This document shows positions 1 through 7,000 of a stretch of DNA of 8,977 bases, piece after piece. Source of the stretch: Chloroflexota bacterium. GTDB taxonomy: Bacteria; Chloroflexota; Limnocylindria; Limnocylindrales; CSP1-4. Both the position numbers and the translations under genes were made by a program. The stretch covers positions 1 to 8,977 of the forward strand of contig DAIDTV010000025.1 of the NCBI GenBank assembly GCA_027457005.1, given 5' to 3'. Every line of letters starts with the position of its first letter. The first letter of the stretch is position 1. The notes below the pieces were generated by a model, which saw only the letters and a program-made list of their open reading frames with translations, did not search any database and was not told where the DNA came from.

Positions 1-1600
1 GTGGGGTGCGGGCTCCCCCCCTCCTCCGGTCGATCTGTGCCCGCGTGCGGGTGCGGAAGACCAGGCGGATCGGCGTTCCCCCGAAATCGAACGCCTCGCG
101 TATCCGGTTCTCCAGGTAGCGCGCGTAGCTGAAGTGCACCGCGTCGCCGTCGTTCACGAACAGGACGAAGGTGGGCGGCGCCACCGCGGCCTGCGTGGCG
201 TAGAAGAACTTCGGCCGGACGCCCTTCACCGGCGGCGGCGCCTGCCGGAACGTGGCGTCGGCCAGCAGCCGGTTGAGCTCGCCGGTCGGCACGCGCCGCC
301 GGCGCTGGGCCGCGATCTCCATCGCCGCGTCCAGCACGCGGCCCACGCGCTGCCCCGTCTTCGCACTGATCGCGAGGATGGGGGCGAACGACAGGAAGGG
401 AGCTTCACGCCGCAGCGCGGCGACGTAGTCGTCGAAGGTGCCGGTCTCCTTCTCGACGAGGTCCCACTTGTTGAGCGCGACGACGAGCCCCTTCCCCTCC
501 TCCACCACGTACCCGGCGACGTGCGCGTCCTGGCTGGTCAGGCCGTCCACGCTGTCGAGGAGCAGGATCGCCACGTCGCACCGGCCGAGCGCCCGGAGCG
601 CCCGCAGCGCCGAGAAGCGCTCCGAATCCGGCCCGCCGGCCACCTTGCCTCGGCGCCGGAGGCCCGCGGTGTCGATGAGCGTCACCGGGCGGTCGTTCCA
701 CTCGATCTCGGTATCGATCGCGTCGCGCGTCGTGCCGGGGATCTCGCTGACGATGACACGCTCCTCCCCGAGCAGCGCGTTGAGCAGCGACGACTTCCCG
801 ACGTTGGGGCGGCCCACGATGGCCACCGCGACCGGTGCCCTCGCCGCCTGGAGGTCGGCCTGCGTCCGGCGATCCCAGGCGGCCATCGCGGCCGCGTCCA
901 CCGCGACCGGGGGCTCCCCGTCCGGGCGAGCCTCGCCCTCGACCGCCTCGCCGGTCGCCGCCTCGTCCGTCGCCGGCAGTTCGACGCCCTGCGCCTCTGC
1001 CAGGGCGGCCAGCTCGGCCTCGTCCTCCGCCTCGACCTCGCGGCGCTTCCGCTCGCGCTCCTCCTCGCTCTCCTGCGGGAGCGCCAGCACCATCGCGTCC
1101 AGCAGGTCGCCGGTCCCTCGCCCGTGCAGGGCGCTGATCGCGTACGTGTCCTCCCAGCCGTACCGGTGGAACTCCGCGCCGTCGTACTCCCGGCGCTCGC
1201 TGTCCGCCTTGTTGACCGCGACGATGATGGGCACCGTCGCCCCGCGCAGGAGCTCGGCGGCCTCCTGGTCCGCGGGTGTCTCGCCCGTGGCGGCGTCCAC
1301 CACGAACAGGACCAGGTCCGCCTCGTGGATCGCGAGCCGCGCCTGCTCCTGGACCTTCGCCTCGATCGGGTCGCCGGGGCGGCGCTCCAGGCCACCGGTA
1401 TCGACCACGATGAAGCGCCGGCCGTTCCATTCGGCCTGGCCGTACAGCCGGTCCCGCGTGGTGCGGGCGCGGTCCTCGACGATGGCCGTCCGCTCGCCCA
1501 CGATGCGGTTGAACAGCGTGCTCTTTCCCACGTTGGGACGGCCGACGATCGCGACGATGGGGAGCCCGCGCGCCGGCCTTGCCGTTGGACGTGCGGGCAT
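1..1600 (-). CDS. der: Ribosome-assembly GTPase Der (EngA), 3' end outside the window
   Basis: Essential double-GTPase that works in late 50S ribosomal subunit assembly. I translated it codon by codon: the frame is open from ATG 1600 to the left edge, giving at least 533 residues. First G domain: GRPNVGKST at 20-28, DTGG at 67-70, NKAD at 130-133, SAL at 156-158. Second G domain: GRPNVGKSS at 263-271, DTAG at 310-313, NKWD at 377-380, SAK at 412-414. A KH-like C-terminal domain follows from about 435 to 520. The linker between the G domains (about 174-255) is long and rich in Glu, Arg and Ala; known Der proteins are usually 435-490 residues, so this one is larger. The start is 2 nt after the ispH stop, with a GGAGG site 7 nt upstream. 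The true stop must lie just beyond position 1, because the family's usual end (VFR plus a basic tail) is already reached near residue 516. Confidence 0.96.
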   Translation of the reverse strand, partial: MPARPTARPARGLPIVAIVGRPNVGKSTLFNRIVGERTAIVEDRARTTRDRLYGQAEWNGRRFIVVDTGGLERRPGDPIEAKVQEQARLAIHEADLVLFVVDAATGETPADQEAAELLRGATVPIIVAVNKADSERREYDGAEFHRYGWEDTYAISALHGRGTGDLLDAMVLALPQESEEERERKRREVEAEDEAELAALAEAQGVELPATDEAATGEAVEGEARPDGEPPVAVDAAAMAAWDRRTQADLQAARAPVAVAIVGRPNVGKSSLLNALLGEERVIVSEIPGTTRDAIDTEIEWNDRPVTLIDTAGLRRRGKVAGGPDSERFSALRALRALGRCDVAILLLDSVDGLTSQDAHVAGYVVEEGKGLVVALNKWDLVEKETGTFDDYVAALRREAPFLSFAPILAISAKTGQRVGRVLDAAMEIAAQRRRRVPTGELNRLLADATFRQAPPPVKGVRPKFFYATQAAVAPPTFVLFVNDGDAVHFSYARYLENRIREAFDFGGTPIRLVFRTRTRAQIDRRRGGARTP

Positions 1601-1602
1601 GG

Positions 1603-2568
1603 TCAGGCCTCCGTCGGGACGGGACTCGAGGGGACGCTGCTCGTGCGGTAGGTGGAATCGGCCACGCGACGCAGGGACGCCTCGGCCAGCCCGGCGGCGT
1701 GGCCCTGCGCCTCGGCGGTGCCCGCGAGCTCGTAGATCCGCCGCGTGACGACCTGGAGGTCTTCGATGGGCGTGGAGGTACCGCCCGTGACGCCGACCAG
1801 CTCCGCGTCGCCGAAGGCGTCCGGGTCGTGCAGGTCAGCGGCGGATTCGATCTGCAGCACGGGGGTACCGGCGATCTGGCAGAGGCGCGTCAGCTCCTTG
1901 GTGTTGGCGCTGCTGCGACCGCCCACCACGACCATGAAATCCACCGCCGCGGCGGCCTCCATGGTGTCCTGCTGCCGGCGGATCGTGACCGGGCAGATGG
2001 TGTTGACGATCTTGAGTTCATGGCAGCGGCCCACCAGGTAGGCGGCAAGCCGCTCGAACTTCCAGGGCGGCTGCGTGCTCTGGCTGATCAGCGCCATCCG
2101 CTTGGTCCGCGGGATGCGCCCCCAGTCCTCCTCCTCGTCGACCACGATCGCGTCCGGCGCGAACCCGAGGAGCCCCACCACCTCGGGGTGTCTCGGCGTC
2201 CCGAGGAGGACGATCGTGTAGCCCTCGTCCACCAGCTGCGACAGCGCGCGCTGCTCCTGGATCACCCAGGTGCAGGTGCCGTCGATGACCTCGAGGCCAC
2301 GCGCCTTCGCCCGATCCATCACCTCGGGCGTGACGCCGTGCGCGCGGATGACGACCGCCGCCCCCTCGTGCACCTCGTCGAGCGTGTCGACGGTCCGGAT
2401 CCCCTGCGCCTCGAGCTGCTCGATGACGCCCTCGTTGTGCACGACCTGGCCCAGCGTGTGGGTGGGCTTGCCCTCCGCTGCCGCCGTTTTCGCATAGTCG
2501 ATCGCCTCGCGCACGCCGTAGCAGAAACCGGTGCGGCGCGTGATGACGACGTCTCGGACCTTTCCCAT
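1603..2568 (-). CDS. ispH: 4-hydroxy-3-methylbut-2-enyl diphosphate reductase IspH (LytB)
   Basis: Last enzyme of the MEP isoprenoid pathway; it uses an [4Fe-4S] cluster to convert HMBPP to IPP and DMAPP. At 321 residues it is normal length. The three cluster cysteines are present: C16 in GFCYGV, C99 in DGTC, C192 in NTICP. Substrate residues also line up: H44 in GQVVHNEG, H77 in IRAHG, H127 and E129 in RHPEV, and the SSAN segment at 219-222. GVTGGTSTP at 259-267 is the usual C-terminal motif. Residues after about 283 form an Ala/Ser/Pro-rich tail with no family motif. The ATG at 2568 is 15 nt after the cmk stop and has no clear Shine-Dalgarno site, so translation may depend on coupling. Its presence implies that the organism uses the MEP route. 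It sits between cmk and der as part of the housekeeping run. Confidence 0.97.
   Translation of the reverse strand: MGKVRDVVITRRTGFCYGVREAIDYAKTAAAEGKPTHTLGQVVHNEGVIEQLEAQGIRTVDTLDEVHEGAAVVIRAHGVTPEVMDRAKARGLEVIDGTCTWVIQEQRALSQLVDEGYTIVLLGTPRHPEVVGLLGFAPDAIVVDEEEDWGRIPRTKRMALISQSTQPPWKFERLAAYLVGRCHELKIVNTICPVTIRRQQDTMEAAAAVDFMVVVGGRSSANTKELTRLCQIAGTPVLQIESAADLHDPDAFGDAELVGVTGGTSTPIEDLQVVTRRIYELAGTAEAQGHAAGLAEASLRRVADSTYRTSSVPSSPVPTEA
1608..1612 (-). promoter_or_regulatory. Shine-Dalgarno site for der
   Basis: GGAGG on the minus strand, 7 nt before the der ATG and lying within the last codons of ispH. It fixes the der start and implies that ispH and der are co-transcribed. Confidence 0.7.
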
Positions 2569-2583
2569 GGGATGGTCATTGTG

Positions 2584-3333
2584 TCACGGACGCTGCCGCA
2601 CGGCCCTCCGTGCCGTCTCGATCGCGTGCACCACCGCATCCACCGCCTGCTCCAGGGTGAACCCGTCGGTGCGGATCACGATCGCGTCCGGGGCCACCCG
2701 CAGCGGCGCAGTCGCCCTGCCGCTGTCGATCGCGTCGCGGGCCTGCAGCTCGTCGCGGGTCCGGCGGGCGGCGTCTCCCTCGACCTCGCCGGCCGGGATG
2801 CCGCGCTCGAGCCCGCGGCGCCGTGCGCGCTCCGGCAGCGACGCGTCCAGGTAGATCTTGACGTCGGCCTCCGGTAGCACGACCGTGCCGATGTCGCGCC
2901 CGGCGACCACGATGCCGCCTTCCTCCGCGAGCTCGCGCTGCCGGGGGAGCAGCGCGGCGCGCAGTTCCGGCTGCCGCGCGACCTCGCTTACCACGCGGTC
3001 GATCTCCGGGCTGTGGACCAGCGCAGTCACGTCCATGCCGGCCGCCCTCACGCGCAGGTAGCGGCCCGCGTCATCCGCCTCGAGTCGCAGGTCCGGCGCG
3101 AGGGCCGCGAGCGAGGGGCCGTCGTCCACGGGCACGCGGCGCCGCAGGGCGAGCCACGCGGCCGCGCGATAGAAGAGCCCGGTGTCGCAGAAACGGAACC
3201 CCAGGCGGGCCGCCGCGAGCGCGCCGACCGTGCTCTTCCCGCTCGAGCCCGGCCCGTCGATCGCGACGACGGGCTCTCCGCGTGCGGCCTTCCCGATGGT
3301 GCAGTCCCTCCCGCGTGCGTCGACGGGGCCCAC
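2584..3333 (-). CDS. cmk: Cytidylate kinase Cmk (non-AUG start, uncertain)
   Basis: Phosphorylates CMP/dCMP to CDP/dCDP with ATP in the cytoplasm. Numbered from GTG 3333 (249 residues), the P-loop GPGSSGKST is followed by FCDTGLFYRAAA, the CMK nucleotide-binding signature, then VVAGRDIGTVVLPEADVKIYLDA and the lid-like arginine-rich stretch ending in TRDELQARDAIDSGR. All of these are standard for the family, which is usually 215-235 residues. The frame stays open upstream into rluB, but that part does not resemble Cmk. There is no ATG before the P-loop. The nearest standard start is GTG 3331-3333, which lacks a good ribosome site; a strong GGAGG instead lies 9 nt upstream of ATC 3295-3297, which would give 237 residues. 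An 82-nt gap separates it from rluB; the gap holds a GGCGGGCCCGCC palindrome at 3403-3414 but no clear promoter or terminator. Confidence 0.93.
   Translation of the reverse strand: MGPVDARGRDCTIGKAARGEPVVAIDGPGSSGKSTVGALAAARLGFRFCDTGLFYRAAAWLALRRRVPVDDGPSLAALAPDLRLEADDAGRYLRVRAAGMDVTALVHSPEIDRVVSEVARQPELRAALLPRQRELAEEGGIVVAGRDIGTVVLPEADVKIYLDASLPERARRRGLERGIPAGEVEGDAARRTRDELQARDAIDSGRATAPLRVAPDAIVIRTDGFTLEQAVDAVVHAIETARRAVRQRP
3307..3311 (-). promoter_or_regulatory. Shine-Dalgarno-like site inside the 5' end of cmk
   Basis: GGAGG within GGGAGGGAC on the minus strand. It lies 22 nt downstream of the GTG at 3333 and 9 nt upstream of an in-frame ATC codon at 3295-3297. Its position favours initiation at that ATC, or is coincidental in GC-rich coding sequence. 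Confidence 0.35.
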
Positions 3334-3415
3334 CCCGACGGGATCGCGCCCGCAGGACACTGTAGCCCACCGGCACCCGACCCGACCCGGCGATAGAGCC
3401 CTGGCGGGCCCGCCC

Positions 3416-4207
3416 TCAGCGGCCCCGGGGCCGGGGCGGTCCCGGCTCCACGAGCAGGGCCGCCTCCGCCCTCGGCAGGCGGCGTACCTGCCCGGGCCGG
3501 AGACCACCCAGCCGCAGCGTGCCGATCCGCACGCGGACGAGCCGGGCCACGGGGGCGCCGACCGCGCCGAACATGCGCCGGACCTGCCGCTTCCAGCCCT
3601 GCCCCAGCGTGGCCCTGTACCAGGCCAGGCCAGCCGGGGCCTGAGAACCAAGGAGCTGCAGCAGGGCGCCCGTCTCGGTCGGGGTCTGTGCGCGCAGGCC
3701 GAGCAGCGCCGTCCGTCCCTCCTGGAGATCGATCCCGCCGAGCAGCGCCTCCACCTGGATGGCCGCGAGTGGCCGGGTGAGGCCCACGGCGTACTCGCGC
3801 TCGACCTGGTGGCGCGGATGCAGCACGCGCTGCGCCCAGTCCCCGTCGTTGGTGAGGAGCAGGAGCCCCTCCGAGTCCCGGTCGAGCCTGCCCACGGGAT
3901 AGAGCCGGCCGGCCGACTCCAGCATCTCCCGTGGGACCAGGTCGAGCACGGTCGAGGTGGCATGCGGGTCGGAGACGGTGCTCGTCACGCCCGGGGGCTT
4001 GTGCAGGGCGATACAGGTCGTGCCGGCCGGGGCGCCCAGCGGCAGGCCGTCCACCGCGATCGCCTGCGTCGACGGATCTACCTTCAGTCCGGTCGTGGCG
4101 ACCACCCCGTCGACGGTCACCCGCCCGGCCGCGATCATGGCCTCGGCGTGGCGCCGAGAGGCGATCCCGGCATCGGCAAGCACCTTCTGCAGCCGGATCT
4201 CGGGCAC
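3416..4207 (-). CDS. rluB: RsuA/RluB-family 23S/16S rRNA pseudouridine synthase
   Basis: Isomerises a uridine in rRNA to pseudouridine. The N-terminal S4 RNA-binding domain covers about 3-60 (IRLQKVLADAGIASRRHAE opening). The catalytic domain starts at LHKPPGV (68-74) and contains GRLDRDSEGLLLLTNDGD at 106-123, with D109 as the predicted catalytic aspartate. The QVRRMFGAVG motif (208-217) is the usual RsuA/RluB C-terminal signature. At 263 residues it fits the family. The GTG start at 4205-4207 is 6 nt after the scpB stop and lacks a Shine-Dalgarno site, but the protein begins just where the family normally does. The symbol follows the common scpA-scpB-rluB order; the exact target uridine (RluB-like in 23S or RsuA-like in 16S) cannot be told from sequence. 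The tail after 240 is Pro/Arg-rich. Confidence 0.93.
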   Translation of the reverse strand: MPEIRLQKVLADAGIASRRHAEAMIAAGRVTVDGVVATTGLKVDPSTQAIAVDGLPLGAPAGTTCIALHKPPGVTSTVSDPHATSTVLDLVPREMLESAGRLYPVGRLDRDSEGLLLLTNDGDWAQRVLHPRHQVEREYAVGLTRPLAAIQVEALLGGIDLQEGRTALLGLRAQTPTETGALLQLLGSQAPAGLAWYRATLGQGWKRQVRRMFGAVGAPVARLVRVRIGTLRLGGLRPGQVRRLPRAEAALLVEPGPPRPRGR

Positions 4208-4213
4208 GGCGGA

Positions 4214-4807
4214 TCAGGCGTCGCGAGGGGCGGCCGTGGCCGCCTCTTCGCTCTCGGCCAGGCGGGCCGCGATCTCCGCGTCCAGCTCCGGGAGATCTTC
4301 TAGCGAAGTGAGGCCGAAACGCTCCAGGAACTCGAACGACGTGCCGTACAGGATGGGCCGCCCCGGGGTGTCCGACCGGCCCTGTTCCGTGATGAGCCGG
4401 CGGTGCAGCAGGGACCGCACCACGTAGTCCGAGTCCACGCCGCGGATCCGCTCGATCACCGAGCGCGTCACGGGCTGACGATAGGCCACGATCGCCAGCG
4501 TCTCCAGCGCGGCCTGGGTCAGCTTCAGCCCCTCCGTGCCCACGTACCGCGCCAGCAGCGCACCGGCCTCCGGGGCGGTGGCCAGCGCGACCCGGTCTCC
4601 CGCCGACAGGACGCGGATCCCGCGGGAGGCGAGCTCGACCTCGAGATCGCCCAGCCGTGCGTCCACGGTCGCCGTGTCGACGCCGGCGAGTGCCGCGATC
4701 TCGCGCCGCGCGAGCGGCCGTTCGGCCACGAACAGGAGCGCCTCGAGCTGTGCGGTCGTGAACTCGGGCAGCTCGGGCGGCTGGACCGTCTCCGGCGGCA
4801 GGGTCAC
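4214..4807 (-). CDS. scpB: Segregation and condensation protein ScpB
   Basis: Kleisin-associated winged-helix subunit of the SMC-ScpA-ScpB condensin, which organises and segregates the chromosome. I choose GTG 4805-4807, giving 197 residues, typical for ScpB. This GTG overlaps the scpA TGA as GTGA and has GGAGG 7 nt upstream. A longer in-frame reading (to 4900) lies wholly within scpA and adds an Arg/Gly/Pro-rich segment foreign to the family. Family motifs are clear: LEALLFVAERPL near 21-32 opens the first winged helix; the segment around LTQAALETLAIVAYRQPVTR starts the second, followed by RGVDSDYVVRSLLHRRLI and the GRPILYGTSFEFLERFGL signature. The acidic, Ala-rich C-terminal tail is also common in ScpB. 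Translation is probably coupled to scpA, which suits a fixed-ratio complex. Confidence 0.96.
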   Translation of the reverse strand: MTLPPETVQPPELPEFTTAQLEALLFVAERPLARREIAALAGVDTATVDARLGDLEVELASRGIRVLSAGDRVALATAPEAGALLARYVGTEGLKLTQAALETLAIVAYRQPVTRSVIERIRGVDSDYVVRSLLHRRLITEQGRSDTPGRPILYGTSFEFLERFGLTSLEDLPELDAEIAARLAESEEAATAAPRDA

Positions 4808-5769
4808 GCGAAATCCTCCAGCGATTCGTCGATCGGCGCGGCGGGCGGCGTTGCCGGTCCCCCCTCCGGCTGGAGGCTCCGGCACCGGATCGGCCCCCAC
4901 GGGAGATCCTGCTCGACCACGATCTCGCGCCGCTTGACCAGCTCCAGCATGGCCAGGAACGTGACGGCAGCCACCACGCGGTCGTCGGTGCCGCCGATGA
5001 GCTCCTGGAGCACGATCACCGGCGCGCGCCGGATCGCAGCGCGGATAGCCGCGGCACGCTCGGCGAGCGTGATCGTCCGCCGCACGAGTTCGGGCGGCGG
5101 CTCGGCAGGAGGCGCGAGCCGGGCCACACCTCGCAGAGCGGCGGCCAGCGACCCGGGGTCGAGGGGAGGTTCGGCGGAAGGCCGGGCCCCCGCCAGGCCG
5201 GCGGCCTGCGCGATCGACGGTTCGCGGCGGACCAGCGGCCCGTGAGTGAGTGCCCGCTCCCGGAGCCAGGCGCCGGAGTCGCGGTAGGCCCGGTACACCA
5301 CGAGTCGGCGGCGCAGCTCGGCCTCGGGGTCGGGCCCCTCGTCGGCGAGCGCGACCGGCTCGCCGTGCGGCTCGCGGGGAAGCATGGCCCGGGACTTGAT
5401 CAGGATGAGCTGGGCGGCGACCGCCACGAACGCGCTGAGGTACGGCAGCCGATCCCCTGCAAGATCCCCCATCGCCTCGAGGTAGGCGCTCGCCAGTGCG
5501 CCGAGGGGGACGGTCAGCACGTCCAGCTGTCTTGCCTCGATCAGGGACAGCAGGAGCGCGAGCGGCCCGTCGAAGGCCGCGGGATCGCCGTCCGCATCGA
5601 CCGGGACGCCGGGCCCGAACCGGGGCGGCCGGTCCGGCGACCCCGGCTCGATCGACCCGGCAACGCTCCCCACGCGGACGCGGGTCGCGTGCTCCGGCCG
5701 GCGCCCCTCGCCGAACGTCACGGCGATCGGGACGGCGGGCGTCGTGCGCCTGACCGTGGCACGCACCAT
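4804..5769 (-). CDS. scpA: Segregation and condensation protein ScpA (kleisin)
   Basis: Kleisin subunit that bridges the SMC heads in the bacterial condensin. The N-terminal SMC-binding region begins at FDGPLALLLSLIEARQLDV (66-84), the usual ScpA opening, and continues through LSAFVAVAAQLILIKSRAML (111-130). The middle (about 140-225) is variable and Pro/Ala-rich. The C-terminal winged helix (about 227-290) includes VVAAVTFLAMLELVKRREI (265-283), which binds SMC. At 321 residues it is longer than most ScpA proteins (about 240-270), largely because about 60 residues precede the core. ATG 5767-5769 is chosen because it lies 1 nt after the stop of the HD gene and has GAGG 9 nt upstream; a GTG at 5671-5673 would shorten it to 289 residues but has no ribosome site. 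It ends in a 4-nt overlap with scpB. Confidence 0.95.
   Translation of the reverse strand: MVRATVRRTTPAVPIAVTFGEGRRPEHATRVRVGSVAGSIEPGSPDRPPRFGPGVPVDADGDPAAFDGPLALLLSLIEARQLDVLTVPLGALASAYLEAMGDLAGDRLPYLSAFVAVAAQLILIKSRAMLPREPHGEPVALADEGPDPEAELRRRLVVYRAYRDSGAWLRERALTHGPLVRREPSIAQAAGLAGARPSAEPPLDPGSLAAALRGVARLAPPAEPPPELVRRTITLAERAAAIRAAIRRAPVIVLQELIGGTDDRVVAAVTFLAMLELVKRREIVVEQDLPWGPIRCRSLQPEGGPATPPAAPIDESLEDFA
4815..4819 (-). promoter_or_regulatory. Shine-Dalgarno site for scpB
   Basis: GGAGG on the minus strand, inside the last codons of scpA and 7 nt before the scpB GTG. It decides the scpB start in favour of the GTGA overlap over a longer reading. Confidence 0.75.
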
Positions 5770-5770
5770 G

Positions 5771-6283
5771 TCAGCTGGCCTCGTCCGCGCGATGCAGCGC
5801 CTCGCCGGCCGCGTCCGTCGGTGCCGCCTGGTGGCGGATCAGGTCCGCGGTGCGAGCCGGGCAGCCCGCCTGCAGCGCCAGCTCCGCCGACGCCTCGGGG
5901 TGGCGATCCAGCCGCTCGAGCGCGGCCCGGAACCCGGGCAGCAGCGACGCCGTGCGCCGGGGCAGCGAGCCGTAGCGCTCGGCGAGCGACCACGCCACGC
6001 GCGGCCAGAGCCCCGTGCGTCCCTTCCCGGCGTCATGGAAGAGCCCGGCCAGCAGCACGTCGCCGTCCACCCAGCCCTCGGCGCGGAGCCGCCGGACCAC
6101 GTCCAGCCCGTGCCGGCGGTCGGCGGGGTGCATCGAGGCGAAGAGTTCCTGCTGCGGCGGAGACAGCCAGGCGTCCAGCTCGCGACGCTCCGCGGGCCGC
6201 TCCCGGGCGTGCAGGTGCGTGGCGAACTGGCGGACCTTGGCCGCCCACCAGCCGCCGCCGTCAGAAGATCGTCTGACCGACAA
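5771..6283 (-). CDS. HD-domain metal-dependent phosphohydrolase-like protein
   Basis: A 170-residue protein with an HD-superfamily pattern: H58 in RRHGLDV, the H83-D84 pair in LAGLFHDAGKG, and D167 in the final HRADEAS. These give the H...HD...D metal ligands typical of the fold. H128 and H151 lie between and may also bind metal. HD proteins hydrolyse nucleotides or other phosphoesters, but nothing here names the substrate. The only standard start before residue 51 is TTG 6281-6283; it lacks a Shine-Dalgarno site and overlaps the 3' end of the protease gene by 23 nt, so re-initiation by terminating ribosomes is likely. The stop is 1 nt before the scpA ATG, so translation probably links protease, hydrolase and ScpA. 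No signal peptide or membrane segment is visible. The fold call is fairly safe; its role is unknown. Confidence 0.82.
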   Translation of the reverse strand: MSVRRSSDGGGWWAAKVRQFATHLHARERPAERRELDAWLSPPQQELFASMHPADRRHGLDVVRRLRAEGWVDGDVLLAGLFHDAGKGRTGLWPRVAWSLAERYGSLPRRTASLLPGFRAALERLDRHPEASAELALQAGCPARTADLIRHQAAPTDAAGEALHRADEAS

Positions 6284-6911
6284 GAAAGTTCGCGATCCCG
6301 GTGCCGATCGGTCCGATGACCGGCCCCGCCAGGAGGAACACCACGACGATCAGCATGAAGCCGTACTGCTCGTACTGGCGGAGCTGCCATGCCGTCCGCG
6401 GGCTCACCGCGCCGAGCATGACCTTGTAGCCGTCGAGCGGAGGGATCGGCAGCAGGTTGAAGACGAACAGGAACACGTTGATCAGGACCAGGTACAGGAG
6501 GATGCGCAGGACGAGCAGCTGGACGCTCCCGGCGTAGGGATCGATCAGGCTGAACGCGATGATGACCCGCAGCGCGATCGCCACGAGCCCGGCCATGATC
6601 AGGTTGGAGACGGGTCCCGCCGCCGCGACCATGGCCTCGCCCCGGTGCCCGCCCTCCAGGTTGCTCGGGTTCACCGGCGTGGGCTTGGCCCAGCCGATGA
6701 AGATGCCGCCCACCACCGCGCTCAGCACCAGGAGCGCCCCTCCCAGCGGGTCGAAGTGCACCCGCGGGTCGAGCGAGAGCCGGCCCAGGTAGCGCGCCGT
6801 CCGATCCCCGAGTCGATCGGCGACCAGGGCGTGGCTGAACTCGTGGACGGGGAAACCGACCAGCAGGATGATCGCGACCGCGATCAGGGACGCGACGAGC
6901 TGCGAGTTCAC
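6261..6911 (-). CDS. Site-2 protease family (M50) intramembrane metalloprotease
   Basis: Multi-pass membrane zinc protease of the compact M50 type (often annotated as a site-2 protease family protein); related enzymes cut transmembrane segments of regulators such as anti-sigma factors. From GTG 6909-6911 it is 216 residues. The first helix (about 5-22) runs into the HExxH zinc motif, HEFSH at 23-27. AAGPVSNL near 98-105 and NLLPIPPLDGYKV at 152-164, with D160 as the third zinc ligand, complete the active site. Other hydrophobic segments lie near 56-74, 92-120, 128-158 and 183-210. The GTG is chosen because GGAGG sits 4 nt upstream and the protein then starts right at the first helix; an ATG at 6942-6944 would add 11 polar residues. 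No PDZ domain is present, unlike RseP. The substrate cannot be inferred. Its 3' end overlaps the HD gene. Confidence 0.9.
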   Translation of the reverse strand: MNSQLVASLIAVAIILLVGFPVHEFSHALVADRLGDRTARYLGRLSLDPRVHFDPLGGALLVLSAVVGGIFIGWAKPTPVNPSNLEGGHRGEAMVAAAGPVSNLIMAGLVAIALRVIIAFSLIDPYAGSVQLLVLRILLYLVLINVFLFVFNLLPIPPLDGYKVMLGAVSPRTAWQLRQYEQYGFMLIVVVFLLAGPVIGPIGTGIANFLVGQTIF

Positions 6912-6915
6912 GCGA

Positions 6916-6920
6916 CCTCC
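6916..6920 (-). promoter_or_regulatory. Shine-Dalgarno site for the site-2 protease gene
   Basis: GGAGG on the minus strand, 4 nt before GTG 6909-6911. The short spacing is at the low end, but it supports this start over longer readings. Confidence 0.55.
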
Positions 6921-7000
6921 GGGTGCCTGGGGCGACCGGCACATGGTAGCGGGCGTGACGGCGGGGAGTACGCAACCACCGGTTCGAAATCCACGAGGCA

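Noticed and set aside
405..1430. 341-codon minus-strand frame overlapping der in another phase
   Set aside because: The translation is almost wholly Arg, Gly, Pro and Ala and lacks GTPase motifs. The phase starting at 1600 gives the real protein.
134..1651. 505-codon open frame on the plus strand opposite der
   Set aside because: Arg/Pro/Leu/Ala-rich translation with no domain; der on the minus strand has complete GTPase motifs over the same bases. Long antisense frames are expected in DNA of this GC content.
3359..3387. Possible promoter for cmk (TACAGT at 3359-3364 on the minus strand)
   Set aside because: The hexamer at -35 spacing is GGTCGG, far from consensus, and chance matches to one hexamer are common.
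3403..3414. Perfect palindrome GGCGGGCCCGCC just after the rluB stop, considered as a terminator
   Set aside because: With a minimum loop only a 4-bp stem remains and no T tract follows; most likely a by-product of GC-rich sequence.
3334..3963. Upstream extension of the cmk frame into rluB
   Set aside because: It gives Ser/Arg/Pro/Gly-rich sequence unlike Cmk and overlaps the well-supported pseudouridine synthase.
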